Below are positions 5,426 through 6,818 of a stretch of DNA of 6,818 nt, one piece after another. Origin of the DNA: Acidobacteriota bacterium (GTDB taxonomy: Bacteria > Acidobacteriota > Aminicenantia > Aminicenantales > Saccharicenantaceae); NCBI GenBank assembly GCA_003476685.1, contig DMVN01000091.1, positions 1 through 6,818 on the forward strand, in the 5' to 3' direction. The translations under genes and the position numbers were made by a program. Under the pieces are notes generated by a model. That model searched no databases and was not told the DNA's origin. It was given only the letters and a program-made list of their open reading frames with translations. The first letter of the stretch is position 1. Each line of letters starts with the position of its first letter.

Positions 5426-6818
5426 TTAATCGAAGATTTTGCCGGGGTTGAGGAGTCCCTGGGGGTCCAGGGCCTGTTTTATCTTTTTCATCAGTTCAAT
5501 CTGAGCCGGTTCCAGCGACAGCGGCAGGTATTTTTTCTTGTAAAGGCCGATCCCGTGCTCGCCGGAGATAACGCCACCGCGGCTGGCGGCATCCCGGAAC
5601 AACTCCTGCCTGGCCGCTTCCAGCCTGTCCTGGATTTTGTCCAGATCAAGCGGGACCATCTGTCTGTTTTCATACCTGGCTTTCATCAGATGGGAATGGA
5701 CGTTGCCGTCGCCAGCGTGGCCGAAAACCGGCAGCCACAGGTCATACTTCCTGGCCACTTCCTGAATTTTCCTGACGTGCCCGGGAATCTCGGAACGGGG
5801 GACGCAGATGTCCAGTATGTCCACCGTCTCCTTCTTGATGGCTTCGTAAATTTCGGAACGGATTTTTAGCACCTCGGCCTGCTTGGCCGGAGTATCGGCC
5901 ACGAAAACATCAAGGGCTCCGTTCTCCAGCACCACGTCGGCAATCCGGTCGGTCAGCCGGCTGAGGTCGTCTTCCGAAGGCGAATCGACGATGACCATCA
6001 GGTGAACTTCTCCCTGGTGAGTGGGCCAGTTAAGGTTCAGGTGGCGCTCACTCAGGCTGATGATGTCCAGCCCGACGAATTCTACGGCCATGGGCACGAT
6101 GCCCCGCTCAAAAATCAGCGGCACATTGTCAATGGCCTGCTCGATGCTGTTAAAAGGAATGACCATCGTCCGCAGGTAAGTCGGCCGGCTCATCACCTGG
6201 ATGATAGCCCGGGTTATGATCCCCAGAGTGCCTTCCGAGCCGATAAACAGGTTGACCAGGTTGTAACCGGTAGAATTCTTGATTAATTTGCCGCCCGGAT
6301 GAATGACCCGACCGTCAGCCAGGACCACTTCCAGCCCGCGAATATAATTCCTGATGCTGCCGTACTTGACCGCCCGGCTGCCGCCGGCGTTGGTGGCAAT
6401 CATGCCGCCGAACATAGCCCCTTCATCCCCGGGATGAGGCGGGAAATAAAAGCCTTCCCTTTCCACCGCCTGGATGAACTCACCCAGGGTTAGGCCGGCT
6501 TCAACCACTGCCAGCTGATTCTTGCGGTCGAGTTCCAGAAACCTGTTCATCCGCTGCATCGACAGGACCAGGCCACCTTGAACCGGGACACAGCCGCCGG
6601 CCAGACCTGTTCCCCCGCCCCGCGGGGTTACCGGAATTTTGTGCTCGCTGGCCAGCTTCAGGATAGCTGAAACTTCTTCGGTACTGCCCGGCCGAACCAC
6701 CACTTCCGGAGCGCAGCCGGGCCACTGGCTCACGTATTCATCATAGATGTAGCCGCAGACTTCATCCCGGCAGCTGAGAACGTTATTTTCCCCGCAAATG
6801 GCTACCAGCTCTTTAATC
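5426..6818 (-). CDS. glcD: FAD-linked oxidase, GlcD / D-lactate dehydrogenase family (N-terminus outside the window)
   Basis: FAD-dependent 2-hydroxy-acid dehydrogenase of the vanillyl-alcohol oxidase fold, oxidising a substrate such as glycolate or D-lactate to the 2-oxo acid. The frame stays open to the window edge. The 28 residues before the GTG at 6733 (IKELVAICGENNVLSCRDEV...) are normal family sequence, so that GTG is not the start and only a short N-terminus is missing. Counting visible residues (463): FAD-domain motifs PRGGGTGLAGG (66-75), PPHPGDEGAMFGG (about 126-138), NAGGSRAVKYGS (143-154) and NSTGYNLVNLFIGSEGTLG (181-199). The C-terminal domain has GHAGDGNVH (366-374) and SGEHGIG (418-424), whose H367, H374, E420 and H421 correspond to the metal and substrate site of D2HGDH-like enzymes. 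It ends in NPGKIFD, typical and complete. Electrons may pass to a GlcF-like iron-sulfur partner, not visible here. The substrate cannot be fixed from sequence, so the symbol denotes the family. Confidence 0.93.
   Translation of the reverse strand, partial: IKELVAICGENNVLSCRDEVCGYIYDEYVSQWPGCAPEVVVRPGSTEEVSAILKLASEHKIPVTPRGGGTGLAGGCVPVQGGLVLSMQRMNRFLELDRKNQLAVVEAGLTLGEFIQAVEREGFYFPPHPGDEGAMFGGMIATNAGGSRAVKYGSIRNYIRGLEVVLADGRVIHPGGKLIKNSTGYNLVNLFIGSEGTLGIITRAIIQVMSRPTYLRTMVIPFNSIEQAIDNVPLIFERGIVPMAVEFVGLDIISLSERHLNLNWPTHQGEVHLMVIVDSPSEDDLSRLTDRIADVVLENGALDVFVADTPAKQAEVLKIRSEIYEAIKKETVDILDICVPRSEIPGHVRKIQEVARKYDLWLPVFGHAGDGNVHSHLMKARYENRQMVPLDLDKIQDRLEAARQELFRDAASRGGVISGEHGIGLYKKKYLPLSLEPAQIELMKKIKQALDPQGLLNPGKIFD

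Noticed and set aside
5414..5869. Plus-strand ORF of 151 codons
   Set aside because: It is antisense to the strongly conserved C-terminal domain of the GlcD homologue. It is a shadow of that frame.
6731..6733. GTG at 6733 as the start of the GlcD homologue
   Set aside because: The frame upstream is open to the window edge and encodes normal family sequence, so the true start is beyond 6818.

Overview
All recognisable genes in this 6.8 kb window lie on the minus strand, so transcription runs from high to low coordinates. The window suggests a free-living bacterium with a moderate GC genome, strong AGGAGG-type ribosome binding sites and sigma-70-like promoters. The large secreted M14 metallopeptidase and a six-bladed beta-propeller remnant resemble proteins I associate with Acidobacteriota and Candidatus Aminicenantes. 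That assignment is inference from memory of families, not a database result. The large B. subtilis-style SRP RNA would on its own have pointed to Firmicutes or Thermotogae, so the lineage stays open.

Layout in transcription order, from the right edge: (1) an FAD-linked oxidase of the GlcD / D-lactate dehydrogenase family, cut by the window edge at its N-terminus (5426-6818); (2) a 394-base gap with no gene I can support, ending in the promoter and a leader hairpin of the next gene; (3) a tandem ACT-domain protein (4630-5031); (4) a YugP-type membrane zinc metallopeptidase (3872-4561), with its own promoter overlapping the end of the ACT gene region; (5) a gap of about 370 bases holding the next promoter; (6) a secreted M14 zinc peptidase with a C-terminal amidotransferase-like region (864-3497), closed by a clear rho-independent terminator at 781-816; (7) the signal recognition particle RNA with Alu domain (404-680), with an extended -10 promoter; (8) a frameshifted remnant of a beta-propeller protein at the left edge.

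The genes do not form an obvious single pathway. Each appears to have its own promoter. The SRP RNA is core machinery for co-translational targeting of membrane proteins. The M14 enzyme and YugP homologue are proteases of the cell exterior and the membrane. The GlcD homologue oxidises a 2-hydroxy acid, and the ACT protein is a likely small-ligand sensor. I found no convincing new multi-gene system. The points most worth a second look are the Alu-type SRP RNA in this gene context, the leader hairpin beside the ACT gene's ribosome binding site, and the decayed propeller gene.
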